Assembly: GCA_052035645.1 (NCBI GenBank)
Contig: JBPOHK010000137.1
Location: 1 to 64,000 of the forward strand
Length of the DNA: 64,000 bases
Direction: 5' to 3'
Origin: RPQJ01 sp052035645
GTDB lineage: Bacteria > Pseudomonadota > Gammaproteobacteria > Steroidobacterales > Steroidobacteraceae
Below the pieces are notes generated by a model. The model was given only the letters and a program-made list of their open reading frames with translations. It did no database searches and was not told where the DNA came from. Shown here in pieces: positions 42,983-52,772 of this stretch (its first letter is position 1; each line of letters opens with the position of its first letter). Position numbers and translations under genes: made by a program.

Positions 42983-43612
42983 ATGAGCGATCGGTACACG
43001 AACGTCGGTTACGCCTCTTCGCGCATCGGCTTCGGCGACAAGCCGGCCGTGCTGGTCGTCGACTTCCAGACGGCCTTCACCGACCCGAAGTACCCGCTCG
43101 GCGGCCTGCCGATGATCCACGCCGCGCGCGACCGCACGGCGGACGTGCTGAAGGTGGCCCGGGCACGCAACGTGCCCGTGGCCGCCTGTTACACCGCGTA
43201 CGGCAGCCTGGCCGACATGCCCCTGTGGAAGGTCAAGGCCGTGCGGGACGAGTTCTTCTACGGCCACCCGTGCACGGAGATGGACCCGAAGATCCATCAC
43301 GAGAAGAACTTCACCTACTGCAAGAACGCGCCGTCGATGTTCTTCCAGACGCCGCTGATCGCGTTCCTCGTGAAGCAGAACGTCGACACCGTGATCGTCA
43401 CCGGCTGCACCACCAGCGGCTGCGTGCGGGCCACGGTCGTCGATGCGTTCTCGTTCGGGTTCCGGGTCATCGTGGCCGAGGACTGCTGCGGGGATGCGGA
43501 CGAAGGCCCGCACCGGGCCAACCTCACGGACGTCGGGCGTCGCTATGCCGACGTCGTGAGCATGGCCGATGTCCTGCAGTACTTCGGCGGACTCGGGACC
43601 GAAGCGGCCTGA
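42983..43612 (+). CDS. isochorismatase-family amidohydrolase (N-carbamoylsarcosine amidase-like)
   Basis: The 209-residue protein has Asp in AVLVVDFQTAFTD, Lys in NFTYCKNAPSMFFQTPL and Cys in VTGCTTSGCVRATVVDAFS. It follows the hydantoinase pair directly, as expected if it removes the carbamoyl group made by ring opening, as N-carbamoylsarcosine amidase does after N-methylhydantoinase (pathway knowledge; substrate here inferred). It shares fold and triad with the 35774-36415 product but the sequences are clearly diverged. Confidence 0.88.
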   Translation: MSDRYTNVGYASSRIGFGDKPAVLVVDFQTAFTDPKYPLGGLPMIHAARDRTADVLKVARARNVPVAACYTAYGSLADMPLWKVKAVRDEFFYGHPCTEMDPKIHHEKNFTYCKNAPSMFFQTPLIAFLVKQNVDTVIVTGCTTSGCVRATVVDAFSFGFRVIVAEDCCGDADEGPHRANLTDVGRRYADVVSMADVLQYFGGLGTEAA

Positions 43613-43659
43613 TAAGGCCTCCGATCGCGAGGCGGCGCCGCCGCCGCGCGCAATCCGCT

Positions 43660-43895
43660 CGGCCTGTCCGTATGTCTGGCTCGCGATTTGTCGAACGCCG
43701 CAGTTCGAGCGTAGCCGCGCGGCGGCACCCATCTATACGACCAGCCGTTGCCACCCTCGACGCGCGGCCGCTCGAACAAGGATCGCCGGAAAACAGGGGA
43801 CACCTCCAATGCTCCGCGGCCATTGCAGGGACTGGGTGTCCCCTGTTTTCCGAAGCGCGTGAGACCATGAGCGAGACAGACATACGGACAGGCCG
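43660..43895. repeat. 236-bp element bounded by 25-bp terminal inverted repeats
   Basis: The left arm, CGGCCTGTCCGTATGTCTGG then CTCGC, and the right arm, GCGAGACAGACATACGGACA then GGCCG, are reverse complements with a single mismatch. No transposase fits inside. No clear target duplication is visible, so a MITE is possible but unproven. Confidence 0.65.
43788..43851. repeat. GGGGACAC palindrome, diverged copy 3
   Basis: GGAAAACAGGGGACAC (43788-43803) is perfectly complementary to GTGTCCCCTGTTTTCC (43836-43851). It shares the GGGGACAC core with copies 1 and 2 but has a different spacer and outer arms. Confidence 0.75.
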
Positions 43896-43934
43896 GGCGA
43901 CCCGTGCCCGACGACAACCGCGCTGGTGACCGGC

Positions 43935-44417
43935 CTACTTCTCCGCGCCGCCCGGCATCGACCACTCCCCGGTACGCACGTCCAGCTTGTGGCAGTTCGC
44001 GCAGTCACCCTTGAAATTGGCGACATACGCGTTGTTCGCGCCCGTCAGGTGCACCAGGTGCATCAGCCGGGAGAAGGGCGGCGCCTTCTTCGAGTCCGGG
44101 CTGTGGCAGTCGAGGCAGCCGCTCGGGATGTCCTCGAGCGAGTCCTCGGCTGACGGATGCTTGCCCTTGAGGGTCAGGCCCGCGGGGGCCGCCGCCTTGG
44201 ACTGGGCCAGCAGGCTGGCGTCGACCTTGCCGGCGGTCCATCGGGCGAGGGCAGTGCTCAGGCGGCGGTCCGTGCCCTTGGCCTTGTCGACCGTGTGGCA
44301 GCCGACGCACCCGTTGGGGTAGGGGTCGGCCGTGGCGGCGGCCGCAGCCCGGGGGTGCAGCGCGAGCAGGAGGGCCAAGGCGAGGAACAGCGCGACGGGA
44401 ACCAGGCGGATACGCAT
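43935..44417 (-). CDS. periplasmic triheme c-type cytochrome
   Basis: The 160-residue protein has a signal peptide (MRIRLVPVALFLALALLLAL, cut near AAAA) and three heme sites: NGCVGCHTVD, SGCLDCHSPD and GDCANCHKLD. Extra histidines (KGKHPSAED, LMHLVHLTG) could be axial ligands, so low-spin bis-His electron transfer is likely. The redox partner is unknown, and no quinol oxidase or reductase is adjacent. It is separated from the upstream alpha/beta hydrolase on the same strand by 221 bp. Confidence 0.85.
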   Translation of the reverse strand: MRIRLVPVALFLALALLLALHPRAAAAATADPYPNGCVGCHTVDKAKGTDRRLSTALARWTAGKVDASLLAQSKAAAPAGLTLKGKHPSAEDSLEDIPSGCLDCHSPDSKKAPPFSRLMHLVHLTGANNAYVANFKGDCANCHKLDVRTGEWSMPGGAEK

Positions 44418-44638
44418 GGGTCGCTCCTCCGGGCCCGGCAGGGGCCCTGGGTCATCATCCGCCCGGCGGCCCGGACGGGCAACCGGCGCCCGGTCGCGAT
44501 TGATTTTCTTTCGCCGTGACGTCCAAGGGACGGTGCGCGCAGCCCGGTCGACCCCAACCCCGGCGGTCTGGCCAAGCGCAAGGGGAGCGGACCCGCGACC
44601 CCGGCACCCGTGCGCGCCCCCCTGGGGCGCTTTTTTTT
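44418..44638. other. 221-bp spacer ending in an orphan plus-strand terminator
   Basis: It holds no open frame I would trust. It is the 5' region of the cytochrome gene and the 3' region of the alpha/beta hydrolase, both on the minus strand. Only the plus-strand terminator at 44614-44639 stands out. Confidence 0.4.
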
Positions 44639-44639
44639 T
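44614..44639 (+). terminator. strong intrinsic terminator in plus orientation without an upstream plus gene
   Basis: GCGCCCC (44614-44620), loop CCT and GGGGCGC (44624-44630) are followed by nine T residues. Both flanking genes are on the minus strand, so this could end an unannotated plus-strand RNA or block antisense transcription into the hydrolase gene. Confidence 0.7.
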
Positions 44640-45442
44640 CAGTGCGCCGCCAGCCACTCGAACAGGGTGCTGGCGAAGCGGATCTTCTGCTCCTTGCCGG
44701 CGACCACGTGTGCGACGTCCTCCCAGAGGATCCCCCTGGCGCCCGGGATGCCCCGTTCGATGGGCAGGGTATTGCGCGGAGCCGTCACCACGTCCTTGCC
44801 CGCGTGGATGATCAGCGACGGGCAGCGGATCTGGTGCAGCCGCGATCGCGACTCGAAATTGACGCAGGCGTCGATCAGCCTGGAGTGGGCCTCGTACCGC
44901 CCGTTGAGTTCCTTCCAGCCGCCCTCGGGGCCGAGCAGGCGTGCCTTGTTGGCATTGTAGAAGTCCGCGTCGAACGACAGCAGCGTCACCGCCTTCTGGA
45001 ATTCGTAGAAGCCCAGGTCGCGGTGGATCCAGCGGAACATCTCGAGCTGGTCGCGCAGGAAGTCGTCGACCTCGCACCAGGCGCCCATGTTGAGCATGCT
45101 GCGCGCGAGATCCGGCCGGCGGATCGCGATTTCCTGGCATACGCACGCGCCGATCCCGACCAGGCCCATCAGGTGCACGTTCTTCAGGCCGAGGTGGTCG
45201 AGCAGCCCGATCGCGTCGTTGGCGTGCAGTTCCATCGTGCCGGGGATCGACAGGTCGTCGTCCGAGTCGCAGATGCCGCGATAGTCGAACACGATCACCT
45301 GGTAGCGGTCGGTGAGGCCGCGCGCGAGCTGGCCGTGGTTGTCGTGCGCGAAGGTGCCCCAGCCGCCCATGCACAGCACGGGCTCGCCCTGGCCGAGGAC
45401 TTCGTAGTACATCCGGTGGTCGTTGATGCGTGCGATGGGCAT
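44639..45442 (-). CDS. alpha/beta-hydrolase-fold protein lacking the nucleophile serine
   Basis: The 267-residue protein has the hydrolase layout: MYYEVLGQGEPVLCMGGWGTF (oxyanion region), YQVIVFDYRGICDSD, the acid position LIIHAGKDVVTAP and a terminal His in WEDVAHVVAGKE. The nucleophile elbow, normally G-x-S-x-G, reads LMGLVGIGACVCQE, with no Ser, Cys or Asp where the nucleophile should be. It may be a lyase-like or non-catalytic member. The ATG at 45442 places MPIARINDH first, as in relatives. Confidence 0.78.
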   Translation of the reverse strand: MPIARINDHRMYYEVLGQGEPVLCMGGWGTFAHDNHGQLARGLTDRYQVIVFDYRGICDSDDDLSIPGTMELHANDAIGLLDHLGLKNVHLMGLVGIGACVCQEIAIRRPDLARSMLNMGAWCEVDDFLRDQLEMFRWIHRDLGFYEFQKAVTLLSFDADFYNANKARLLGPEGGWKELNGRYEAHSRLIDACVNFESRSRLHQIRCPSLIIHAGKDVVTAPRNTLPIERGIPGARGILWEDVAHVVAGKEQKIRFASTLFEWLAAH

Positions 45443-45552
45443 GGGCCTGGCTGTCTCCGTCGGAAGTTCGCGGGGCCGGCGGGCGCGCGTTGCGCGCATC
45501 GGCGGCGCCGGATGATAGTCAAAGACGCGGGTCGCGGGTCAACCCGTGCGGC

Positions 45553-45570
45553 CAAATGTGCGGACATTTG
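45553..45570. promoter_or_regulatory. inverted repeat CAAATGT-GCGG-ACATTTG in a divergent promoter region
   Basis: Perfect 7-bp arms around GCGG lie in the 293-bp gap between the minus-strand hydrolase and the plus-strand FabH-like gene. An operator for either gene is plausible; no regulator gene is nearby. Confidence 0.45.
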
Positions 45571-45735
45571 CCGGTGGTCGCGCGGCCGGGATCCGTCGCC
45601 GGCCGGGCGCGGTGCAGGGCGCCGCCCGGGCCGGGTGCCGGGGCGGCCGCGAACCCCGCCGCGGGACCGGCGGTCCTGCGCCCGGCGGACGGTCTGGTAA
45701 AGTACCGGCCGTCGTAAGCCACCCGGGGGTCCTCC

Positions 45736-46812
45736 GTGACCTATGCCGCCATCACGGGCTGGGGCAAGTGCATGCCGCCGGCCGTCCTGACCAACGCCGA
45801 TCTCGCCACGTTCCTCGACACGAACGACGAGTGGATCACCAGCCGCACGGGCATCCGGGAGCGCCGGATCTCCCACGTGCCGCTGAGCGACCTGGCCTAC
45901 GTCAGTGCGATGCGGGCCCTGGCCTGCGCCGGGCTGGACCCGGCGGACGTCGAGCTGATCGTGTTCGGCTGCTGCAGCTACGACGACCAGGTCCCGAACC
46001 AGGCATCCGGGCTGCAGGCGCAGCTCGGGGCGAAGAAGGCGGCGTCCATGGACGTGAACACCGCCTGCACGAGTTTCCTGTACTCGCTCAGCACCGCCAG
46101 CGCGCTGATCCGCACCGGCGTCGTGAAGAACGCGGTGGTGGTCGGCGGCGAGATCATCACCGCATACATGGACTGGAAGAACCGCGGCGTGGCGGTCCTG
46201 TTCGGCGACGGCTGTGCCGCCGTCGTGCTGCAGGCCACCGACCGGGAGGAGGGCCTGCTGGCGGAGAAGCTCGGCTGCGACAGCGACGCGCGCAACACCC
46301 TGGTCGTCGAGGGCATGGGGTGCCGCTATGCGAACCAGGGCCGCATCCTCGGCCAGACCAACTGGATCTTCGAGGGCCCGGAGATCTTCAAGCGGGCGGT
46401 GCTGGGCATGTCCGGCGCCTGTGCGGACGTGCTCGAGAAGCGGCAGCTGACCGCCGAACAGGTCGACCTCGTCATCCCGCACCAGGCCAACCTGCGCATC
46501 ATCGAGGCGGTGGCCAAGCGGGCCGGCGTGCCGAACGAGCGCGTGTTCGTGAACGTGCAGAAGTACGGCAACATGTCCGCCGCCACCGTGCCGGTCGCGC
46601 TGGTCGAGGCGCTCGAGGAAGGCCGCGTCAGGCCGAACGACACGCTGCTGATGCCGGCCTTCGGCGCCGGCCTCACCTGGTGCGCGCACCTCGTCCGCTG
46701 GGGCGACCGGGTGACGCCCAAGGGCACCACGGACGTCGATCTCGTGCCCTGCCACGAGTCGGCGCTCGACCTGATCCGCAAGTACTCGCGCGGCAAGGGC
46801 CTCGAGATCTGA
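45736..46812 (+). CDS. 3-oxoacyl-ACP synthase III family protein (FabH-like)
   Basis: The 358-residue thiolase-fold enzyme has the Cys-His-Asn triad: nucleophile in SMDVNTACTSFLYSLSTA, His in LVIPHQANLRIIEAV and Asn in QKYGNMSAATVPVAL. DEWITSRTGIRERR is typical of FabH. It condenses an acyl-CoA with malonyl-ACP. It is longer than E. coli FabH (317) by a C-terminal extension (KGTTDVDLVPCHESALDLIR). The start is GTG at 45736. It stands alone rather than in a fab cluster, so it may act on special primers. Confidence 0.9.
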   Translation: MTYAAITGWGKCMPPAVLTNADLATFLDTNDEWITSRTGIRERRISHVPLSDLAYVSAMRALACAGLDPADVELIVFGCCSYDDQVPNQASGLQAQLGAKKAASMDVNTACTSFLYSLSTASALIRTGVVKNAVVVGGEIITAYMDWKNRGVAVLFGDGCAAVVLQATDREEGLLAEKLGCDSDARNTLVVEGMGCRYANQGRILGQTNWIFEGPEIFKRAVLGMSGACADVLEKRQLTAEQVDLVIPHQANLRIIEAVAKRAGVPNERVFVNVQKYGNMSAATVPVALVEALEEGRVRPNDTLLMPAFGAGLTWCAHLVRWGDRVTPKGTTDVDLVPCHESALDLIRKYSRGKGLEI

Positions 46813-47702
46813 CGGCCGACGGCGCTTACCGCAGGGCGCTGCTGCAGATCCACTTCTGCGTCGTCCTGTGGGGCTTCACCGCCGTGCTCGGGCGGCTGAT
46901 CAAGCTGCCCGCGTTCGACCTGGTCTGGTGGCGCATGCTGCTGGTCGCGGCCGGCGCGGCGCTGCTGCCTCGCGCGTGGCGGGGGCTGCGCGAGCTCGAC
47001 GCGCGCTCGATCGCCGTCTTCGCCGGCATCGGCCTGATCGTCGCGCTGCACTGGCTCACTTTCTACGGCTCGATCAAGCTGGCGAACGCCTCCGTGGCCG
47101 CGACCTGCATGGGCGTGGCGCCGGTGTTCATCGCGATACTCGAGCCGCTCGTGCTCGGCACGCGCTTCGAGCCGCGCGACCTCCTGGTGGGCGTGCTGGC
47201 GATCCCCGGCGTCGCGCTCGTGGTCGGCGGCACGCCGGAGGCCATGCACCTCGGGCTCGCGGTCGGCCTGGTGTCGGCGGCGCTGGTCGCGGTCTTCGGC
47301 GCGCTCAACAAGCGCCACGGCACGCGCGGCGAGCCGCTGACCGTGACCGGCCTCGAGCTGGCGGCCGGCACGGTGTTCCTCAGCCTGGCGGCGCTCGTCG
47401 CGCCCGGCCTGACCGGCGGCTGGCCCGCGTTGCCGGACGCCCGCGACGCCGGGCTGCTGCTGGTCCTGGCCTTCGCGTGCACCCTGCTGCCGTTTACGCT
47501 CTCGCTGGTCGCCCTGCGCCAGCTGAGCGCGTTCAGCGCGCAGCTCGCCGTCAGCCTCGAGCCGGTCTACGCCGTCGTGCTCGCGATCGTCCTGCTCGGC
47601 GAACAGCGGGAACTGGGGCTGGCGTTCTATGCGGGCGTGGCCATCCTGCTGGGGGCGGTGCTCGCGCACACCGCGTTCAGGCTTCGAGGCTCGAAGGGCT
47701 GA
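46809..47702 (+). CDS. EamA/DMT-family transporter, probable CTG start
   Basis: The 297-residue protein has ten predicted helices in two EamA halves. The opening LLQIHFCVVLWGFTAVLGRL and WWRMLLVAAGA matches a common bacterial DMT group, and GVAPVFIAILEPL and QLAVSLEPVYAVVLAIVLLGE are the half-repeat motifs. The conserved N-terminus lies upstream of every in-frame ATG, GTG or TTG. CTG at 46809 overlaps the FabH-like stop as CTGA, suggesting coupled translation. The exported substrate is unknown. Confidence 0.85.
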   Translation: MTADGAYRRALLQIHFCVVLWGFTAVLGRLIKLPAFDLVWWRMLLVAAGAALLPRAWRGLRELDARSIAVFAGIGLIVALHWLTFYGSIKLANASVAATCMGVAPVFIAILEPLVLGTRFEPRDLLVGVLAIPGVALVVGGTPEAMHLGLAVGLVSAALVAVFGALNKRHGTRGEPLTVTGLELAAGTVFLSLAALVAPGLTGGWPALPDARDAGLLLVLAFACTLLPFTLSLVALRQLSAFSAQLAVSLEPVYAVVLAIVLLGEQRELGLAFYAGVAILLGAVLAHTAFRLRGSKG

Positions 47703-48300
47703 GCTCGACCGCCGGCGAGGGCCGCCGCCGGCGTGCCCGCCGCCAGCGCCACGCGAGCAGAGCGCCCAGGGCAAGCGCGTACGCCAGCGGCTCGCGCCAG
47801 TCGGCCTTCACCTGCCACCAGAAATGCCAGCAGCCGAGCACGGCGGCCGGGTAAATCAGTCGATGCAGTGCGTGCCAGCGCCGGCCGAGGCGGCGCATCC
47901 AGCGATCGGTCGAGGTGACCGCGAGCGGCACCATCAGCAGCAGGGCCGTGAACCCGACGGTGATGTAGGGGCGCTTCACCAGGTCCGCTGCGATCGCCGC
48001 CGGGCGCAGCGACTGGTCCAGGACCAGCCAGGCGAGGAAGTGCAGCGACAGGTAGGTGAACGCGAACAGCCCGAGCATGCGGCGCAACTGCAGCAGGCGC
48101 GGCTTGCGCAGCGTGACGGCCAGCGGCGACACGCACAGCGTCGCGAGCAGCAGCCTCAGGCCCCACAGGCCGAGCTGGTGGATCAGTTCGCTGACCGGGT
48201 TGGCGCCCAGGCCGAGTCCGGCCACGCCGAAGGTGCGTGCGACCAGCCACAGCAGCGGCAGTGAGCAGGCGACGAACAGCAGGGGCCTGGCGGGTTTCAA
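47677..48300 (-). CDS. msrQ: MsrQ, heme-binding membrane subunit of the methionine sulfoxide reductase system
   Basis: The 207-residue protein has six transmembrane segments of the ferric-reductase-like fold. Conserved heme histidines are in FAFTYLSLHFLAWLV and WHALHRLIYPAAVLGCWHFWW, and RKPRLLQLRRMLGL is the family loop. It feeds electrons from quinones to MsrP. The start TTG at 48300 overlaps the msrP stop (TTGA). Its last 26 bp overlap the DMT gene end on the opposite strand. Confidence 0.93.
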   Translation of the reverse strand: MKPARPLLFVACSLPLLWLVARTFGVAGLGLGANPVSELIHQLGLWGLRLLLATLCVSPLAVTLRKPRLLQLRRMLGLFAFTYLSLHFLAWLVLDQSLRPAAIAADLVKRPYITVGFTALLLMVPLAVTSTDRWMRRLGRRWHALHRLIYPAAVLGCWHFWWQVKADWREPLAYALALGALLAWRWRRARRRRPSPAVELSPSSLEA

Positions 48301-49235
48301 TAGTTCTTCCGCAGGTCCATGCCCGCATAGAGCGAGGCGACCTCGGCCGCGTAGCCGTTGAACGGCAGCGTCGGGCGCTTGGGGGTGAACAGGCCCGCGC
48401 CGATGCGGCGCTCCTCGGCCTGGCTCCAGCGCGGGTGGTCCACCTTCGGATTCACGTTGGCATAGAAGCCGTACTCCTCAGGTGCCGAGCGGTTCCAGCT
48501 CGTCGGCGGCATGCGCTCGGTGAAGCGGATCTCGACGATGGACTTGATGCTCTTGAAGCCGTACTTCCACGGCACGACCAGCCGCAGCGGCGCACCGTTC
48601 TGGTTGGCCAGTACTTCGCCATAGAGGCCCACGGCGAGCAGCGCCAGCGGATGCATGGCCTCGTCCATCCGCAGGCCCTCGACGTACGGCCAGTCGAGCA
48701 CCGGGAAGCGCTGGCCGGGCATCTCGGCGGGCCGCAGGACGGTCTTGAACGCCACGTAGCGGGCGCGCGAGGTCGGCCGGAAGCGCCGGATGAGGTCCCC
48801 GAGCGGGAAGCCGACCCACGGGATCACCATGGACCAGGCCTCGACGCAACGCAGGCGGTAGATGCGTTCCTCGAGCGCGTGCGGCTTGAGGATGTCCTCG
48901 AGCGTGAAGGTGCCGGTCACCTCCGCCTCGCCGGCGATGGTCACGTTCCAGGGGCTCGGCCGGAAGCGCCCGGAGCGCTCCGCCGGGTCGGATTTATCTG
49001 TGCCGAATTCGTAAAAGTTGTTGTAACTCGTTATATCTTCACGCGTATTTGCCGTCTCGCCCGTGCTGTAGCGTGGATTGCGGCGGGCGTCGAGCCGGGC
49101 CGCCGCGGGAACCCCCGGGGCCGCGAGGGCGAGGCCCGCACCGGCCAGGCCGGCCATGACTTCCCGCCGGTTCAGGTACCGCTCGCGGGGCGTGATTTCG
49201 GAGGGCAGCGGGGCGAGCGGAGGGCGTCGGCGCAT
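48297..49235 (-). CDS. msrP: MsrP, periplasmic protein-methionine-sulfoxide reductase catalytic subunit
   Basis: This is a 312-residue molybdopterin enzyme. The twin-arginine signal is NRREVMAGLAGAGLALA. The Mo-ligand cysteine is in YRLRCVEAWSMVIPWVGFPL, and SYNNFYEFGTDK and PWKYGFKSIKSIVEI are family signatures. It repairs oxidised methionines in envelope proteins with electrons from MsrQ. The start ATG is at 49235. Confidence 0.95.
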   Translation of the reverse strand: MRRRPPLAPLPSEITPRERYLNRREVMAGLAGAGLALAAPGVPAAARLDARRNPRYSTGETANTREDITSYNNFYEFGTDKSDPAERSGRFRPSPWNVTIAGEAEVTGTFTLEDILKPHALEERIYRLRCVEAWSMVIPWVGFPLGDLIRRFRPTSRARYVAFKTVLRPAEMPGQRFPVLDWPYVEGLRMDEAMHPLALLAVGLYGEVLANQNGAPLRLVVPWKYGFKSIKSIVEIRFTERMPPTSWNRSAPEEYGFYANVNPKVDHPRWSQAEERRIGAGLFTPKRPTLPFNGYAAEVASLYAGMDLRKNY

Positions 49236-49300
49236 GGGGTGGTATTCGTCCGGTGTCGGCGGTCGGTTCACCGGATCAGACCGGTCCGGGAGGCTGAAAG

Positions 49301-50029
49301 TTACAGCGCATCCAGCAGGCGGGGCAGCACCTCGCCCGACGGACCGCGCAGCGCGGCCTCGGCGTATGCGGACAGGTCGGTCGGGTTCGGGTTCACCTCG
49401 ATGACCGCCGCTCCACGGCGCAGCGCGATCTCGGCCAGTCCGGCGGCCGGGTAGACGAGCGACGAGGTGCCGACCGAGAGGAACACGTCGCAGTCCCGGG
49501 CGGCCGCATCGGCCAGTCGCATCGGCTCCGCCGGGATGGCTTCGCCGAACCACACCACGTCCGGCCGCAGCAGGGCGCCGCAGGTCGCGCAGTGGGGCAG
49601 GCCGTCCGGCCCCGGCACGCGCTCGCGCACGGCCTGCTCGTCCGTGCAGCGGTCGCGCAGGATGTTGCCGTGGTATTCGAGGACGCCGGTGCTGCCGGCC
49701 CGCTCGTGCAGGCCGTCGACGTTCTGGGTGACCAGGGTGAGTTTCGGGACCCGCCGCGCCAGTTCGGCCAGCGCCCGGTGCCCGGGACTGGGCTGCGCCG
49801 CCCGTACGCTCGTGCGGCGCGCCTCGTACCATTCCCAGACGAGCCGGGGATCGCGTTCGAAGGCTTCCGGCGTGGCGAGTTCCTCGGGCCGGAACTTCGC
49901 CCAGAGGCCGGTGAGGGCATCGCGAAAGGTGGGGATGCCGCTCTCGGCCGAGATGCCGGCCCCCGTGAGCACGCACAGGTGCCGCGCCTCGCGCACACGC
50001 CGGGCAGCGGTGGCGAGGAGCGGCCCCAT
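49301..50029 (-). CDS. cobB: NAD-dependent protein deacylase, class III sirtuin (CobB-like)
   Basis: The 242-residue Sir2 protein has VLTGAGISAESGIPTFRDA, the catalytic His region TLVTQNVDGLHERAG (His in YHGNI) and GTSSLVYPAAGL. Zinc-site cysteines are RDRC and HCATC. The segment WEWYEARR carries the Tyr-x-x-Arg pair that in class III sirtuins (SIRT5, CobB) accepts succinyl and malonyl groups, so broad deacylase activity is expected. The next gene on this strand is msrP, 65 bp downstream. Confidence 0.93.
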   Translation of the reverse strand: MGPLLATAARRVREARHLCVLTGAGISAESGIPTFRDALTGLWAKFRPEELATPEAFERDPRLVWEWYEARRTSVRAAQPSPGHRALAELARRVPKLTLVTQNVDGLHERAGSTGVLEYHGNILRDRCTDEQAVRERVPGPDGLPHCATCGALLRPDVVWFGEAIPAEPMRLADAAARDCDVFLSVGTSSLVYPAAGLAEIALRRGAAVIEVNPNPTDLSAYAEAALRGPSGEVLPRLLDAL

Positions 50030-50036
50030 GGCCCCG

Positions 50037-52730
<2,694 letters not shown>

Positions 52731-52772
52731 CGGACCTCCGAGGGGGCGAACGGGCTCGGCTGAGCCGCGGAA

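Larger units (their letters stand above)
43613..43934. other. 322-bp intergenic region of nested and serial inverted repeats
   Basis: No gene. An outer 25-bp inverted repeat (43660-43684 with 43871-43895, one mismatch) encloses hairpin TCGAAC/GTTCGA (43691-43708), a longer inverted repeat (43703-43721 with 43761-43777), and the GGGGACAC palindrome (43788-43851). The block lies between two convergent gene ends and could fold as one multi-branched RNA on either strand. Confidence 0.7.

Noticed and set aside
43935..45374. Single long minus-strand frame joining the cytochrome and hydrolase regions
   Set aside because: The two proteins are in different frames with separate starts (ATG 44417 and ATG 45442), and the joining sequence shows no conserved protein.
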